From assembly GCA_027596195.1 (NCBI GenBank), contig JADGJG010000035.1:1-64000 (forward strand): a stretch of 64,000 nucleotides of DNA, read 5' to 3'. Every line of letters starts with the position of its first letter. Positions within the stretch are counted from its first letter, which is position 1. The position numbers and the translations under genes are program-made. The notes under the pieces are model-generated. The model was not told the origin of the DNA. It did not search any database and saw only the letters and a program-made list of their open reading frames with translations. Shown here in pieces: positions 31,346-44,242 of this stretch. Source of the DNA: Podochytrium sp. JEL0797 (taxonomy: Eukaryota; Chytridiomycota; Chytridiomycetes; Chytridiales; Chytriomycetaceae).

Positions 31346-31949
31346 GGTTGGATTAGTATACAGTGTACACGCAGAAGCAATAGCAAGCTTGCCTCTCTTT
31401 CTACACACTCTTGGGCATATTATCTTTGAAAAACGGCTTGGCAGAGCGCGAGAGTCGCGGTTTAAATCGCTTTTCAGCCTGCCAAATGAATGAGGAATGA
31501 GCAGTCAGACCGAGTCAATTTGACGCAAATTGCAACGCGCCACCTCCACACAGAAAATGAATAACATTGTGCGACGGGCCACCCGATGCAGCTTTGTTCA
31601 ATTGACGACGGCGAAGGATTGGTATTGCATTCTTGTATCCTAAACCTGATTCATTTCTTCGCCTTTCACTGCTAATTTGAAAGACGGCGGCGGAACGAGT
31701 CGATACGAATTACAATCTTCTCAAATGAATGAATATGTGCCTTCGCCACCCCCCCAATCACACACACACCCTGTCCCGACCCCAACCAACCACCCTCCAG
31801 CGTTTAATTATCATTTCGCGTTATTCACAAAGACCTGAGCTCGAAATTCGTTGAATGAGAGGTCAAGGGGGTGTGATAAACCCCACACTTCAGAAAAGAG
31901 AAAAAGAAGGAGAGAAGAAAAACTCTATTCTAAGAAAAATATAGATTAT

Positions 31950-34900
31950 TTAGATCGTCATGCCCTTCAACATGGCCGCATTGCTTTCACCCGTCTGAGC
32001 AACCAACGCAAAGAACATCGAGTTCTCATCATTCAGCAAGTTCCTTGGCGAATCAAACTCAGCCAAAACCCCCTTCTCCAACACCATCACGCGGTCGTAG
32101 TCAATCACCGTATTCAATCGATGCGCAATCGTCAACACGGTCGCGTCCCTGAAATCCTCCCGCAACGCCTTCTGAATCATCGCGTCCGTTTCGTAGTCCA
32201 CGTTCGCTGTTGCTTCGTCCATGATGAGAATCTTGGGTGTCTTGAGCATCGCGCGAGAGAGACAAAGCAGTTGACGTTCCCCGACACTCAAGTTCTCGCC
32301 TCCTGAATCGACGGCGGCATCCAACTGGCCCTCTGTTTTCGACACCTTTGGCTTCAACCCGGCCCGCGCGAGCGCATCCCATAGCTCAGAGTCTGAATGC
32401 TCGGAGAAGGGATCCATGTTGCTGCGGAACGTGCCGGAAAATACGACCGGATCTTGTGGGATGATGGCGATTTTGGAACGGAGATCTGCGAGGCCGATTT
32501 TCGAAATATCCACGCCATCGATAATGATCTTTCCCGAAGAGGGCTCCACCATGCGGAACAGGGCTTGCATGAGGGATGATTTTCCACTTCCGGTTCTGTT
32601 TCGAGGAAAACGCGTCGAGTCAGGAAAATTCTCCAATATCAATAAACGCGACCCTCATCCTCACCTTCCCACAATTCCAATTTTTTGCCTGTTGCCCACC
32701 GAAAAGGACACATTGTCCAACACAATCGGCAGCGTCGGAGCATACCGCATGACCACGTTCTGGAACTCGATCGTCCCGTTGCGGGGCCATTCCTTCTCGG
32801 GGCGGTTGTTTTGAATAATGGCGTCGGCTTCCACGGGGACTTCGTACGCGTAGTTTTCGATACGTTCGACACTGTTCATGGCGATTTCTGAAGGGGGGTG
32901 AAAAGGGAGCGAAGGGGTCAGCAATGAAACTCCAGATTGTGAAAATAAGCTAGTGAGGCATACCGGTCTGAGTAAAGTTCTGAATCGTCATGGAGAGAAT
33001 TTGGGTGACCGAAAGCGAATACGACAAAGTGAGACCAAACATGGCTGGAGCAATCGTAGTCGAGAGGACACCAATCAACGAGGCACAGAGAACCAAAAGA
33101 GAACCAATCAACTGAAGTCTCAACGACAACCACATTGCAGCCGTCTGAAGCAAAAAGTACGGAGAATTGTTGCGATCCGTCACGGCGTCGTTGCGGGCAG
33201 TGAAGCGTAGTTCATCTCCATACGCACGGATTGTTGCGATACCGATGAGGGTTTCTCCAAAGTTGGCGTAGAGAGGAGATTTGGAGGTGGAGTCGAGCCT
33301 CTTGAGTTCGCGCGCGGTGGTTCTATAAACTGAAATTAAGAAAAGGTCAGAATGGTTGAAATCAAAACAAGTGGGTTTCTTATTACCGATGGAAATATAG
33401 TAGTAAATAGCCATGGCGGGTATCACAGGAATCGTGAACCACGGCAAACTGTAGCACATGACGATAAACGTTGACAGCGTGATGGCGATTTGAGAGATGA
33501 GCTGCCGGAAAGAGAAGGCAAGATTGTTGTCGATGGCATCGACGTCGCGAGAGAATCGGTTAATGATGCGACCAAGAGGGGTTGTGTCTGTGACCAAACA
33601 AAAATTCAGGCTGGAAAGTAGGGAAAAGAGCGGAAGAAAGTTACCATAAAATGAGGTCGGAGCGCGCAGAATACGAGCCAGCGCTTTCTCATGCAACACT
33701 CTCGAAGCTCTGGTTCCAGAATACGCAAAGAAGAGCGCGTATCCCAGCGTTCCAATGGTCATGAGAACAGCGAACGCGACGTAACCATAAATGTACTGGT
33801 TCGTGTCCAAGCCTTTGAACTTGTCCCCCGTCCACCAAGCAAGCCAGAGATCGTTTCCGGTCCTCGCCGCTTGGAAAAACAACAGAATGAACGAAACTGG
33901 GATGATGAAACCGTACATCCCGCCCGACGCCTTGACGTAATTGAGCCACACGCGCGCAGCCACTTTGCCCGTCTCTTGGTCTTCGACAGTCATGATATCT
34001 TTGCCCGACTGTTTCGAAGCCAAAACTTGCTCGAGTTCGGCGAGTTCGCGGTCACGCGTGATGGACGCTTCCTTGGCCCCGTCTTCCGTTTCTTCCGCGT
34101 CATGCGATCCATCGCTTCCATAAGACGCCACCATTTTGGAAAACTCTCCACCGCTGGCCACGAGTTGCGCAAAGGTGCCTTGTTCGGCGATTTCGCCGTT
34201 CTTCATGAAGATGATGCTGTCGCATTGCGGGAGGAAATGGAGCTGGTGCGTCACGAGGACGCGGGTGCGGGTGCCGAGAGCGCCGCGGATGCAGCGTTCG
34301 AAGAGGTGCTTTCCAACATGGGCGTCGACAGCACTGGGGGGATATTATAAGTTGGAGAAAATGAAGGAGTCCGGATAAAGAACTGCACCTGAGGGGGTCG
34401 TCGATGAGAACAATTTCAGAGTCGTTGTAAATGAGGCGGGCGAGGTTGACGCGTTGCTTTTGGCCACCCGAAAGGTTGATCTAAAAAAAAAGCAATCAGA
34501 ACACAACAAATGGGTGTTGGACAACAAAAGCAGAACTCACTCCGCGTTCTCCAATCGAAGTGCGATCTCCATCCGGCAACACCTTCAAATCCGGCAGCAA
34601 CGCCGCATCCAACAATGCGTTATGGTATCGCGTCTTGTCGAACGGCTTGCCAAACAAAATGTTCTCACGCATGTCAGCGTTTTGGATCCACGCCGTTTGG
34701 GCGGCATATCCAAGAGACCCAGAGAATGTGACTTTGCCGCGGGTGGTTTTCATCTCGCCAATGAGAGCTTGGAGCAGGCTCGATTTTCCGGAACCAACGG
34801 CACCCACAACAGCAGTGAGAGAGCCTCTTGGGATCTGCAGCGTGATGTTTTTGAGGGCGGAAACTTGGAGCACGTCTGCGACGGATTTCGACACTTTGTT

Positions 34901-36561
34901 CTCGGAGGGTTGCGGACTGGGTTTGCCGCCGCGTTTTCCCTTGCCGCCTGGAACGACGGGACTTGGCTTCTCGAATCCGTGAGCGTAGATTTCTCCAGAC
35001 CACTCGAATTCTCCATTCTCGATCGAAATCGCGACTTGGCTGGTTGAGTCGACTTCGGTCACGGAAGAGTCCACTTCGGAGGCGAGGAGGAGGGCTTCGA
35101 TACGTTTCATGGCGACGTTGAATTCGGCGGTGGAATTGAGGACCATGGGGAGCATGAAGAGGGGCATTCTGGGAACGAAGGGAAATGAGTTTCGCGAGAA
35201 TGAGATGTTTGGCGATGGTCTCACCGCAGCTGATTAAACCATGACATGGAAGAGAAGATATTGGCCGGGTTCAACGCGTGCAGTGACCCATAGATCACGA
35301 ACGTGAGACAGGACGCAAGAATCGGCAACGAGAAACCTTGCGTCATCACAAACGCCATCAAAATGGACCGACGCAGCACAAGCGCGATTTCAGACTTGCG
35401 AATCGATTCAACCTTTTCCATGAAGGCGGTTTCCCAGGCAAAGAACTTGATGACGCGCACACCCGTGAGGACTTCGGTGGTGAGGTTGACGCGTTTTCCA
35501 GTTATTGGGGCCATGACTGCACGGATTTTCATGATGAGTGAGAAGAGATATCCTTGCAGGGGTCCAGAGAGAACGAGGAGTGAGACCCCGACAATCGCCG
35601 GCCAGCCGAGAGAGATGCACAAAAAAAGCACGTTGATGAGCAGAGAGATCGGAATGGTCCAGATGTAATTGGCAAACGTGACGAACATCTCAATGCGGTT
35701 CGTGTCGGTGGATACCTGTCAGGGGGGCGGGGGCGGGGGAAGGAAGGGAGGGAGACTCAGCCACAAGCTCATAAAAAAATCACGTGAGCACTTACCAAAT
35801 TGATCACGTTTCCAGACGTGAACTCTTGTCTCGCAGAAGACGACAGCTTGAGTGACTTTCTATAAATGACGGCTGTCATTGTGGTGCGCAGGCGAATGGC
35901 TTCAACGCTGGCCTCTTGCTGATAATGGGCCGACAAGAAAGCTCCAATCACTTGCGAGGCCATGAGTCCCAGCACAAGGCCGATTCCTTTCCCCATTGGC
36001 TCGGAGTCAGTTTCAGGGGCGAATCCTTGCGCGATGGAGTATTGGTTGATGGAAAAATCGAGTATCCATTGCACAAAGTACGGAGCAAACAGGTTGCCTG
36101 GCAGAGACAAAGTCAGAAGGTGCTGATTCCATACTGAACAACATACACAAGTTGGATGCAATCAGCAAAACACCGAGCAGAAGAACTCTCTTGGCAAACA
36201 GATTCCAAAGCACAAGTCGCAGCAGCTTTCCTTCGGGATTGGCACGGTCCTCGGACTTGAGGCGTTCCGCGAGGAGGCGGTCCCACTCTACAAAAAAGGT
36301 TTCCGAGAGAACTTGGGTATTGAGGGCATCCGGGATCGCATAAATGTCGTTGAACTTGAGGGGTTTCTTCCATCCCTTGATGAAGAGTCTGCCAAGATGT
36401 TGGTATCGTGCAAAGCATCACTAAGCAACAGAAACTCACTTGTCCATCCAGGCAAAGCAGAGGCGGTTGAGGAAGGACACTTGGTACAGCGGCAGTGGCG
36501 GTTGCTCCGTCGGGTCTTGCTCCTCGGTAAACGTGGGTACGTCCCCATCAGCTTTAGTCAT
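31950..36561 (-). CDS. ABCC/MRP-type multidrug ABC transporter
   Basis: A full-length exporter with two membrane domains and two ATPase domains and no extra N-terminal TMD0, like short MRPs. About a dozen exons run from [15 protein letters not shown] (36561) to the stop at 31950. The first membrane domain spans about 36200-35225. NBD1 has Walker [10 protein letters not shown], signature LSGGQKQR and Walker [10 protein letters not shown], where the usual catalytic Glu is Asp, a normal MRP asymmetry. The second membrane domain covers about 33950-32950. NBD2 has GRTGSGKSS split by an intron, signature LSVGERQ and ILIMDEATA. It probably exports conjugates or drugs across plasma or vacuolar membrane; the substrate cannot be read from sequence. 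Confidence 0.92.
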
Positions 36562-36864
36562 AAGTGGTGAATTCGGGGAAGCTTTCTTCGAGGCTGGGAG
36601 AGATTCAAATCCTTTCGTTGGAATTTTCAATTCGAATTTCAAATCGCCGCTTTTGATTAAAAACACGGCGCCACTATGGAGATTGGCGGAACGGAACGGT
36701 TAACGAGCAGAAAGTGATCCGGGTGCGATCCATACCCCTCCCAGATCCATTCCTTCCTATCTCCTTCATTAAAAATGGAAAATTACCGCAAACGGAATAA
36801 AAACTCGGAAAATCTACTTTTTACTTTGTTCAACTGAAAGAAAATGAAGGAAATCATCCCCACG

Positions 36865-39800
36865 TCACCAAATCCCACCAACGCGTTCACCCCCGTTTCC
36901 AGTAACCAGCGCGGAAAACGCTCTATAGTTGACGCGATCCAAATTCTTGTCGAGCGTGAACCGACGCGCCAAGACTGTGATTTCAGGGTCATCCACGGGA
37001 AGCTGGATTGAATTCAAAACGGAACGGAATTGGTTCGTTGTGATTGTTCCTGGAACGGTTTTTGTTTCTTAGATTTTGAGATTTCTTTGGCGCAATTTAT
37101 ACCTTCTTGGACAAAGTCGTAATCCTCGAGGTATGACAAAACATCGATCCGACACTGGCGGACCTTCTCACGCAGCCTCCCCACAACCCCATCGAGAATC
37201 TTTTGTTCAGACTCTGTCAACGCATTCAATGATGGGTCGATAGATCCAGTGAAAGGAACAGGTTCTGCCGTGGGTGCATTAATGAGGCCCTTGAAGGTGA
37301 ATACAGATTCAACGGCGTCTGAGAATTGGACGTAGTTGACCATGCCGGGATCGTACGTGTTTTGGAACAGGGTTTCGAGCGTTTCGAGTTCGGGTTCGGT
37401 CAGGCTGATGAAGATGACTTTGAGAGCGCGACGGAATTCGTTTTTGGTGATTTTGCCTGGATATTTTCTTGCGATTTTAGCCTTGAGACGAAGAAAAATG
37501 GATGAAGGGGCCTTTCTTACCATGCTTCAAGTTGTCAAAGTCTGCCATGAAATCAATCACTCTCACTCTCTCAGTTTTGGCCTTGAGTTTGATCTTGGTT
37601 AACAGGGAGTTGACTTCTGTCGGATTCAAAACCACTTTCTTCTTGGCCACTTTGTTCTGGTTCGAAGCAACCTTGAGCGCTTGCGCAATTTCCTTGTCGA
37701 TAGACCCCACCGCCGCCGGATCCGTCAAGAGTCCTTCAAGCTCGTTGTTCAGCTCAAGCAAGAACATGAGGTAACAGATTCTCTCGGCTCCATTTTTGAT
37801 TGGATCGTTCAACTCCGACTCTTCCAACGGATACCCACAACTCTCATCCTCATTCGCACGAATCACAGCCGTCTTGCTCCACCGCTTACACAACACTTCA
37901 AACTCCGTATCCGAGACATTCGCCTTCAAGAATGTAAGACACTGGCGGAACTGGATTTTCGTCACGTGGCCCGTGTAGAGTTTGTCAAAGTCCTTGAAGA
38001 AGGGTTTGAGGGACGTGCGGCGCACTTTCCAGTGTTCCGCGAGGCTGCGCATGGTTTTTTTGAGGGTGATGCGTTCGAGGTCTGTGAGGTGGTCGTCGCT
38101 TTCGAAGGGGTTGCGGTTGATGGGGGTTAGGTGCGGGGGTTTGGTGGGTTGGGATTCGAGGTGGTTGTCGACAAATACTGGGATTGTGAAAAACAGGTAG
38201 CGGCGGATTTAATATTACAAGCCCGAAGGAGTGGGGGAGGGGCTGTCTTACCTTTCTCCACATCGCTTTCGAAATCCTTCCACCGGCAACACCCCTTCTT
38301 TCCACTATGATCGGCATACTTCTCCGCCAAATTCTGATACTCCTCCTCCGTCAAGCTCAACCCAATCCGATTGATTCCACGGATAAATTCCTGTCGAGGG
38401 ATCGAGTAACACCGTAGTTTATCAAAGTCGCGGAAGAATTCGGCCACACGGATTCGCTTTGTAGCGGCTTGGTAGCGGATGCGGTCCATGAGGGTTTCGA
38501 GGATGACTACTTTGACGTTGGCTTGGTGTTCGCGGCGGGTGGAGGAAGGGGAGGTTGTGGAGGGGGGGCGGTGTGGGTTTCTGTCGACGCAATACGCTGA
38601 ATGAAGAATGTCGATAAAGTCAGAATCAGGAGAACTTTGGCACCACTTTGGCATGTTCAACTTACTTTCGGGGTCAATTGTGCGCAGGAATTCAGAATAA
38701 TTCACTTTGGCTTGTTCGATTTTGGAGTCTTCGAATTTCCTGCACAGAATTCTCAAGTCGTTGTCGTTCATGGTGAGGCCCATGGTGGATAAGACTCGGC
38801 TGAAATGGGATCGGGTGACTCGGCCAGTGAATCCGGTGCCCAACGTCTGTTGTGTGAACAAGGAAGGAGTCAGTTTTTGGCATTTTGGAGAGAGTCTTAC
38901 CGTGTCAAAGTTTTCAAAAAACGGGTGCAATAACAGCCGTCTCTCGTTCATCATTGTTCTGAAGCGAGTGATAATCTCTTTGCAACGCACTTCTTCTGCG
39001 GGGGGCAGTTCGTTGGCCCCTTGAACTAGAAACTCACGCGCGGGTGGTACAACGTTCGCGAGGGGGTCGTTTTCGAGGTGGCTTTGGGTGAAGACTTTGA
39101 ATAAAGTGTCAGCTGTATGGAAAGGTTTAAAAAAAGGCAACTCACTTTCTTCGATCGAGTTGCAGAACCGGCGGTACGCGATGCGACCTTCCTTTTCTTT
39201 GTACTCTTGCACGAGGGTTTTGATTTCGGGTTCGTCGAGATGGAGTTCGGTGAGTTTGATTCCCGCGCGGAACTAATAGAGCGGCGATGAGATGAATTGG
39301 CGTCCGAGAAAAAAAAGCACAGAAACACGCACCTGCGACTCAGTCACAATCCCACAATTATGACGATCATAATCCTTAAAAAACTCAATCAAACGCACAC
39401 GGTCCTTGTACACTTGCTTCTTGATGAAATCTTCGACGTTCTGGATGCTGGGCTTTTGATCCCAGTACGGACCAACAGAGTGCAGGAGTTCCTCCGTTCC
39501 GATGGGTACGTGCTCGTTCTCAATGTGGTCATTGGTGGCGAGCTTGGCTACTAGTTTGGTGTGGTCCATTCTCGTTGGTTTTTTGGCTGGTGATCGGGGG
39601 TGGGGTCAGGAATACGAGACCAGAAACGAATCAACGAATATTCACCTTTTCGGTTGACATCCGTATTCATCTTGAAATAATTCACCGTTCCCGGAAAACT
39701 ATCGCTATACTGTCCCATCAACAACTCCTCCTCTTCCTGACTCATGACGTTCTGCGGGATCGCGCGACGGAACTGGTTCTGCGTAATGTAACCGCCGTTG

Positions 39801-40603
39801 TATTTATCAAAGTCCTTGAACCACGTCTTGACGTCTGAACCGTGGTGTTTGACGTACTGGCGTAGGCGTTCGATCACGTCGTTGAGGATAGATTCGGAGT
39901 GGGGGGTGAGGAGGGGGCGGACGGGTTTAACGACTAGGGAAATGGGGATTGAGGGTCAAAAATGGGAAGTGTAGATGAAGGGGAGTGGGCATACCTTCGT
40001 GGGGATATGGGATATATTGGGTCGGGTTGGATTCCAGCTTCTTGGCTCCAAACACTGAAACACACAAAAAGCACTTTAGTCTCGACGCGTCGATTCCCAA
40101 AAGGAGTTAACCCCACACCTTTATCAATCGAGTCCACAAATGAAACCCATCGAATCCTCCCCTCAAACGACAACCCCCCCTTCTCACACGGCTTCCCTTT
40201 GTAAAAATCCATCAGGACGGCGTACTCTGACTCCGCCAACGGCATCTGTTCCATCGCGCCGCCAAGTACGCGGCGAAACTGCGGCGCCGTGACGTATCCC
40301 GAGCGCAGCTTGTCAAAGTCGGCAAAGAGGCCGTCTGAGAGACGGATGCGACGCGCGAGGACGTGGGAGCGGATTTTGTTTTCGACTGATTCGACGGTGG
40401 GGAGGGTGGAAGGGGTGGGTGGGGTGATGAAGGGTGGGAGTTGAGGCTGTTTATGGAGGGTTAAGGAGAGAGGAACGCGTGACGGGGATTGGGTGGAATA
40501 CTACCTTGTACGCAGCGTTTGCAGCGGCAGGTGGCGACACAAACGACTCGTTTGCAAGTTGTCGGTTTTCAAATGGGACGGCAGATCTTGCTTGTGTCAC
40601 CAT
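36865..40603 (-). CDS. Large multi-EF-hand protein (EFCAB6-like, possibly flagellar)
   Basis: Many short exons encode at least eight related units of the form FF-DFDK--G-IT---FR--L, each followed by a second helix pair ending VNY--F. Examples are FKDFDKYNGGYITQNQFRRA (about 39800), FFKDYDRHNCGIVTESQ (about 39370), FFKDFDKLYTGHVTKIQF (about 37970) and YLEDYDFVQEG joined to ITTNQFRSV (about 37050). Loop positions 3, 5 and 12 mostly lack acidic residues, so calcium binding is doubtful in most units. The start is probably MVTQARSAVPFENR at 40603; an in-frame ATG at 40675 is possible. The arrangement resembles EFCAB6-type proteins of ciliated organisms; a role in the zoospore flagellum is inference. 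Confidence 0.72.
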
Positions 40604-40807
40604 CTTGTCTAGAGCTGTGGTGGTGGAGTGTTGCCGGGTTGTGTTTCGCGACAAGTTTCTTTCGCAGATTTTCACTGTAAATCCGATATAAAAGAACTGA
40701 CTTTTAATTACTTAATTCCCTCACTTCTGATTCCTCAACAAGTGAAGAGGGAATAGGGAAGTGGGAACGGGACCAGCCCCTGCGCGAAAAAAACTTGGTC
40801 GCAAAAA

Positions 40808-41924
40808 ATGCATCCCAACCAGCTTTTCGCATTTCTCCTCCTCGCGGCCTCCTCGTTCGCCCTCAAGTTTGAGCTTGCCTCGGCTCCTCCTGGCGGTAAC
40901 CGCCGCTGCGTCAAGCAGTACATCCTCTCGGACACCCTCGTGGTTGGCAATTACGAGATTGGGCCCGACAATGGAGGTGCCCAGCGGATCGATGTGGAGG
41001 TAATTGGCGGATGCCAGTTTGATAGGGATCATCAGTGTATCGATCGATATGCATCGATTGCTGATTGGTTGTGCTTCAATAACGTTGGTTTATTCAGATC
41101 TTTGACGATGCCCCGATTGCCAGCAAATACTATCGTATGTTGCTTATTCGTTTAAGAGGACACTCTCTCAACTTGTCCCTCTGACCCTCCCTCCAAAACA
41201 GACAAAAACAACGTCATCGAAGGCTCCCAAAAATTCACCTTCAATACGCACGGAACCGCCAACATCCACTACTGCTTCACCAACACCAACCAAAACGCCG
41301 GATACCACGAGTCCCAGAACCAAAAACGTGTTATTTCGATCCACGTGGATACTGGAGCTGAGGCTGAGGATTTCAGCGAGATCAAAAAGAACTTGGAGCC
41401 GTTGGAGTTGGAGGTGTATCGGTTGGAGAGGATTTCGGCGCAGTTGGTGAAGGATTTGGATGCGTTGAAGGCGGAGGAGGAGAAGATGAGGGATGTGAAT
41501 GGTGAGTTGGGGGGGTTTTGGAGAGGTCTTTCTTTTTACCGTCTGGTGGAGTGCATTTTGCGTTGTTTGGATAGTTGGCGGGGGAAACCCGAGTGTGGCG
41601 GATGGGGTCAAGGTGCATTTGAGAGACGCGGGAGGCGGGAATCGATACGATGGACTCAGCCGAAAACTACGAATGGAGTGAGAACAAACTGCGAATGGAT
41701 CGAGCAAGCGCTTTGGAGGACAAACCTGTGATTCTAGCCCCCCCTGCTGGATTTGCACTCAGAATTATAGGAACTCTGCAATTAACCTATTTTCTGCTTT
41801 CGCAGAATCCACCAACGCTCGTGTCGCCTGGCTCAGCACGTTGTCCATCATCGTCTTGATTGGTGCCGGGGTGTGGCAAATTTACTACCTCCGTACATTC
41901 TTCAAGAGCAAGAAAGTGCTTTGA
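40808..41924 (+). CDS. p24/emp24/GP25L cargo receptor
   Basis: A type I membrane protein of COPII/COPI vesicles cycling between ER and Golgi. It starts MHPNQLFAFLLLAASSFALK, a clear signal peptide. The GOLD domain has the paired cysteines RRCVKQYI and HYCFTN. A coiled coil follows (LEPLELEVYRLERISAQL to EEEKMRDVNEST), then a membrane helix (LSTLSIIVLIGAGVWQIYYL) and a short tail FFKSKKVL with both the FF and the KKxx signals. Four exons are predicted; the last intron, about 41502-41803, is long for this window. It diverges from the EF-hand gene by about 200 nt. A TG repeat follows the stop codon. Confidence 0.9.
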
Positions 41925-42476
41925 TGTGTGTGTGTGTGTGTGTGGGTGGGTGTGGGATTCGAATCGAGTCGAGTTGTTGTTTTGATGAAATATAACGCGA
42001 TCGTGTACGGAATTTCTTCAAGCTCCAAACACCATAACGGGGACACCACCCCCCCCCCCATCCCACTTATTCAATCTCCACATCGTTCTCATGCATGCGT
42101 GAACACGCGACAGCCCCCTCCCAAAGTCTCGGTTTTCAGAAAACGGATTCTCGCCTTTTGAGAAAAACTTGACATCATCTAACTCGCGGTTTTGGAAAAA
42201 TAGTCGCCCACTGCCTACGCTGATTTTATTGAAAGTTTCAACTTGGCCTTGTTCTGCTCTCGGAAACAAAAATGATTCGTGAAGTGCGGGGCTAAACAAT
42301 GCGGACAACAACAATGGCGATTTCGTATTGGGAGGCAATCAACAGTGGGAGAACAATGGTGAAAGGGATACAATGGAACCCCAATCCTTGTTTATCTTGA
42401 AATTTTCTTTCCTTCGAGCCCTCGCTTCACGCGTTCACACAGCCAACGCTTCCCACTACCAATCCACCCGACAAAA

Positions 42477-43066
42477 ATGATTCTCGCAAAGCATCAACAA
42501 ATACTCTTCCTTTTTGCCAGCCTCACATCCACCGTTCCCTTGATCCACTCGCGATACCCACTCCTCCAAAAACGTAATGACACCCAACCATGTTCCTCCA
42601 TCGGTCTTGCTGTTCTGGAAATCAACGGCACATGCATTGCACGTGGACAATCGGTTCATCAATGCGAGTATATGAGGTCGGGGGGGTTGTATCTTGTCGT
42701 GCAAGGTGTTTTTTTTTTGAAACCTGAAAAAATAGAGGGACTAATAATCGCGTTTTGTTTGAAATCACAGCGGATGGAAACGTGGTCACGTATAGAGGAG
42801 ATCCGGCGAGTATAACTGTGAATCAAGCTCTCTGGTACACTGGGACGAATCAAACCAACTCAGGAACATCCGATTTCCACCTCGATTACCAGCTTGACGG
42901 AAACATGGTGTTGTACAATGGGGTGAGGCCACTGATGGCGGCTGCCAAAACTGCGCTTTCGGAGCCTGGGAATACAAGTGATCGGTTGTGTTTATTGGAC
43001 ACGGGGGATTTGGCCTTGTTTCAGGGGGTGGTGAATGTGGGAACGATTATAAAATTAAGATATTGA
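42477..43066 (+). CDS. Secreted bulb-type (mannose-binding) lectin domain protein 1
   Basis: Two exons (42477-42705 and about 42771-43066). It starts with a signal peptide (MILAKHQQILFLFASLTSTV). The lectin fold is shown by repeats of the B-lectin type: ADGNVVTYRGD and YQLDGNMVLYNG (QxDxNxVxY signature), with NQALWYTGTNQTN between, and DRLCLLDTGDLALFQG. Four cysteines could form disulfides. It is followed on the same strand by a close paralogue at 43319. Sugar specificity cannot be read; secretion is inferred. The preceding gap, 41925-42476, holds no gene I can support. Confidence 0.75.
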
Positions 43067-43318
43067 CTGAGGGGATAAAATGAGAGAATATCCAAACACC
43101 ACAACGCCAGAAATAACAAAGCAGAACAATGCCGCTGTAACGTTCGTATGGCTTCCCCCAAGTCAAACGAATGGCCTTTGTATGCTGTTTTTGAATTTTT
43201 GCAAGTGGATGTTCCAAATGTTCTTTGAACCCAATCAAAAACGAGGGTGGGGGGCAGTGATTCCCCGAAACGGTCTTGGATTCTTTCCACGAACCACCCC
43301 GCCCCAATCAAAAAAGCA

Positions 43319-43957
43319 ATGAAACCGAACCTTCTGCTTCTTTTCGCATCCGCCGCAGTCCACTTGTCTCTCCCGCAAACAGATGCGGCTCCACTCGCGG
43401 CCGTTCGGCAAGCAAGGTTTCGTAGGACTTTTACGGAATGCGTGGTGATGGGGACGCCGTATTCGGAAATTCGAGGATCTTGTGTGCCAAGAGGGACTTC
43501 TGTATTGCAGTGTGATTCGATTGTGGCTGGTGGAATTTTCTTGACTGTTGAAGGTGTGTGTGTGTCGTAGTTCTCCATTAATTCGATTGAGAGTTACCTA
43601 AAAACTGATTTACGCGTTTTATTATTGCCGACACACGCGTTTTAAGGTGATGGAAACGTGGTCGCGTACAAAGGAAGCCCAACAAGCTCCACCGGCAACC
43701 AAGCTCTCTGGTACACTGGCACCAACCAAACGAACCTCGTGAGTCCCAGTTTCCACCTCGATTACCAACTTGACGGAAACATGGTTTTGTACAATGGAGA
43801 CAAACCGATCATGGCGGCTACCAAAACGGCGCTTTCGGGGCGTGGGAGTACGAGTGATCGGTTGTGTTTGTTGGAGACGGGGGATTTGGCTTTGTTTGAG
43901 GGGGTCGTGAATGTGGGGACGATTATTGATGTGAAGGCAATTTCAGTGGGGAAGTGA
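43319..43957 (+). CDS. Secreted bulb-type lectin domain protein 2
   Basis: Tandem paralogue of the previous gene. Exons are 43319-43553 and 43647-43957. The signal peptide is MKPNLLLLFASAAVHLSLPQ. Exon 1 carries CVVMGTPYSEIRGSCVPRG and LQCDS; exon 2 carries DGNVVAYKGS, NQALWYTGTNQTN and YQLDGNMVLYNGDKPIMAA. Exon 2 is far more similar to its neighbour than exon 1, with the same intron position, pointing to tandem duplication with faster N-terminal change. The spacer to the next gene is about 285 nt and shows nothing. Confidence 0.75.
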
Positions 43958-44242
43958 GATTATAATTAAAACGTATACCATTGTTGTTTCTTGACTCTTG
44001 GTGCCAAAGAGACTCTACAAAACGCAAAAAGGAAGTTTGCCTCTGAAACGATGAATGCGGAGGTGTGGGTTTGGAGTTTTGTGGTTTGGAGTTTCTCACT
44101 CCAAGTATTCCACATCCGTCTCCACTCGCATATTAAATAACTGCCCGCTGTCTCAAATGCCGAGGAGGAAAGTGAGGTACGCGTTGTTCTCGCACGAAAG
44201 CCTGACAGGTGAGAGGTGGAAAAAACCCCAAGCCAAAAAAAA

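Noticed and set aside
31730..31790. CACACA-rich, C-rich stretch in the gap before the ABC transporter
   Set aside because: Low-complexity sequence only; no gene, repeat unit or regulatory signature.
41925..41955. TG dinucleotide repeat
   Set aside because: A simple microsatellite in the 3' flank of the p24 gene; nothing unusual.
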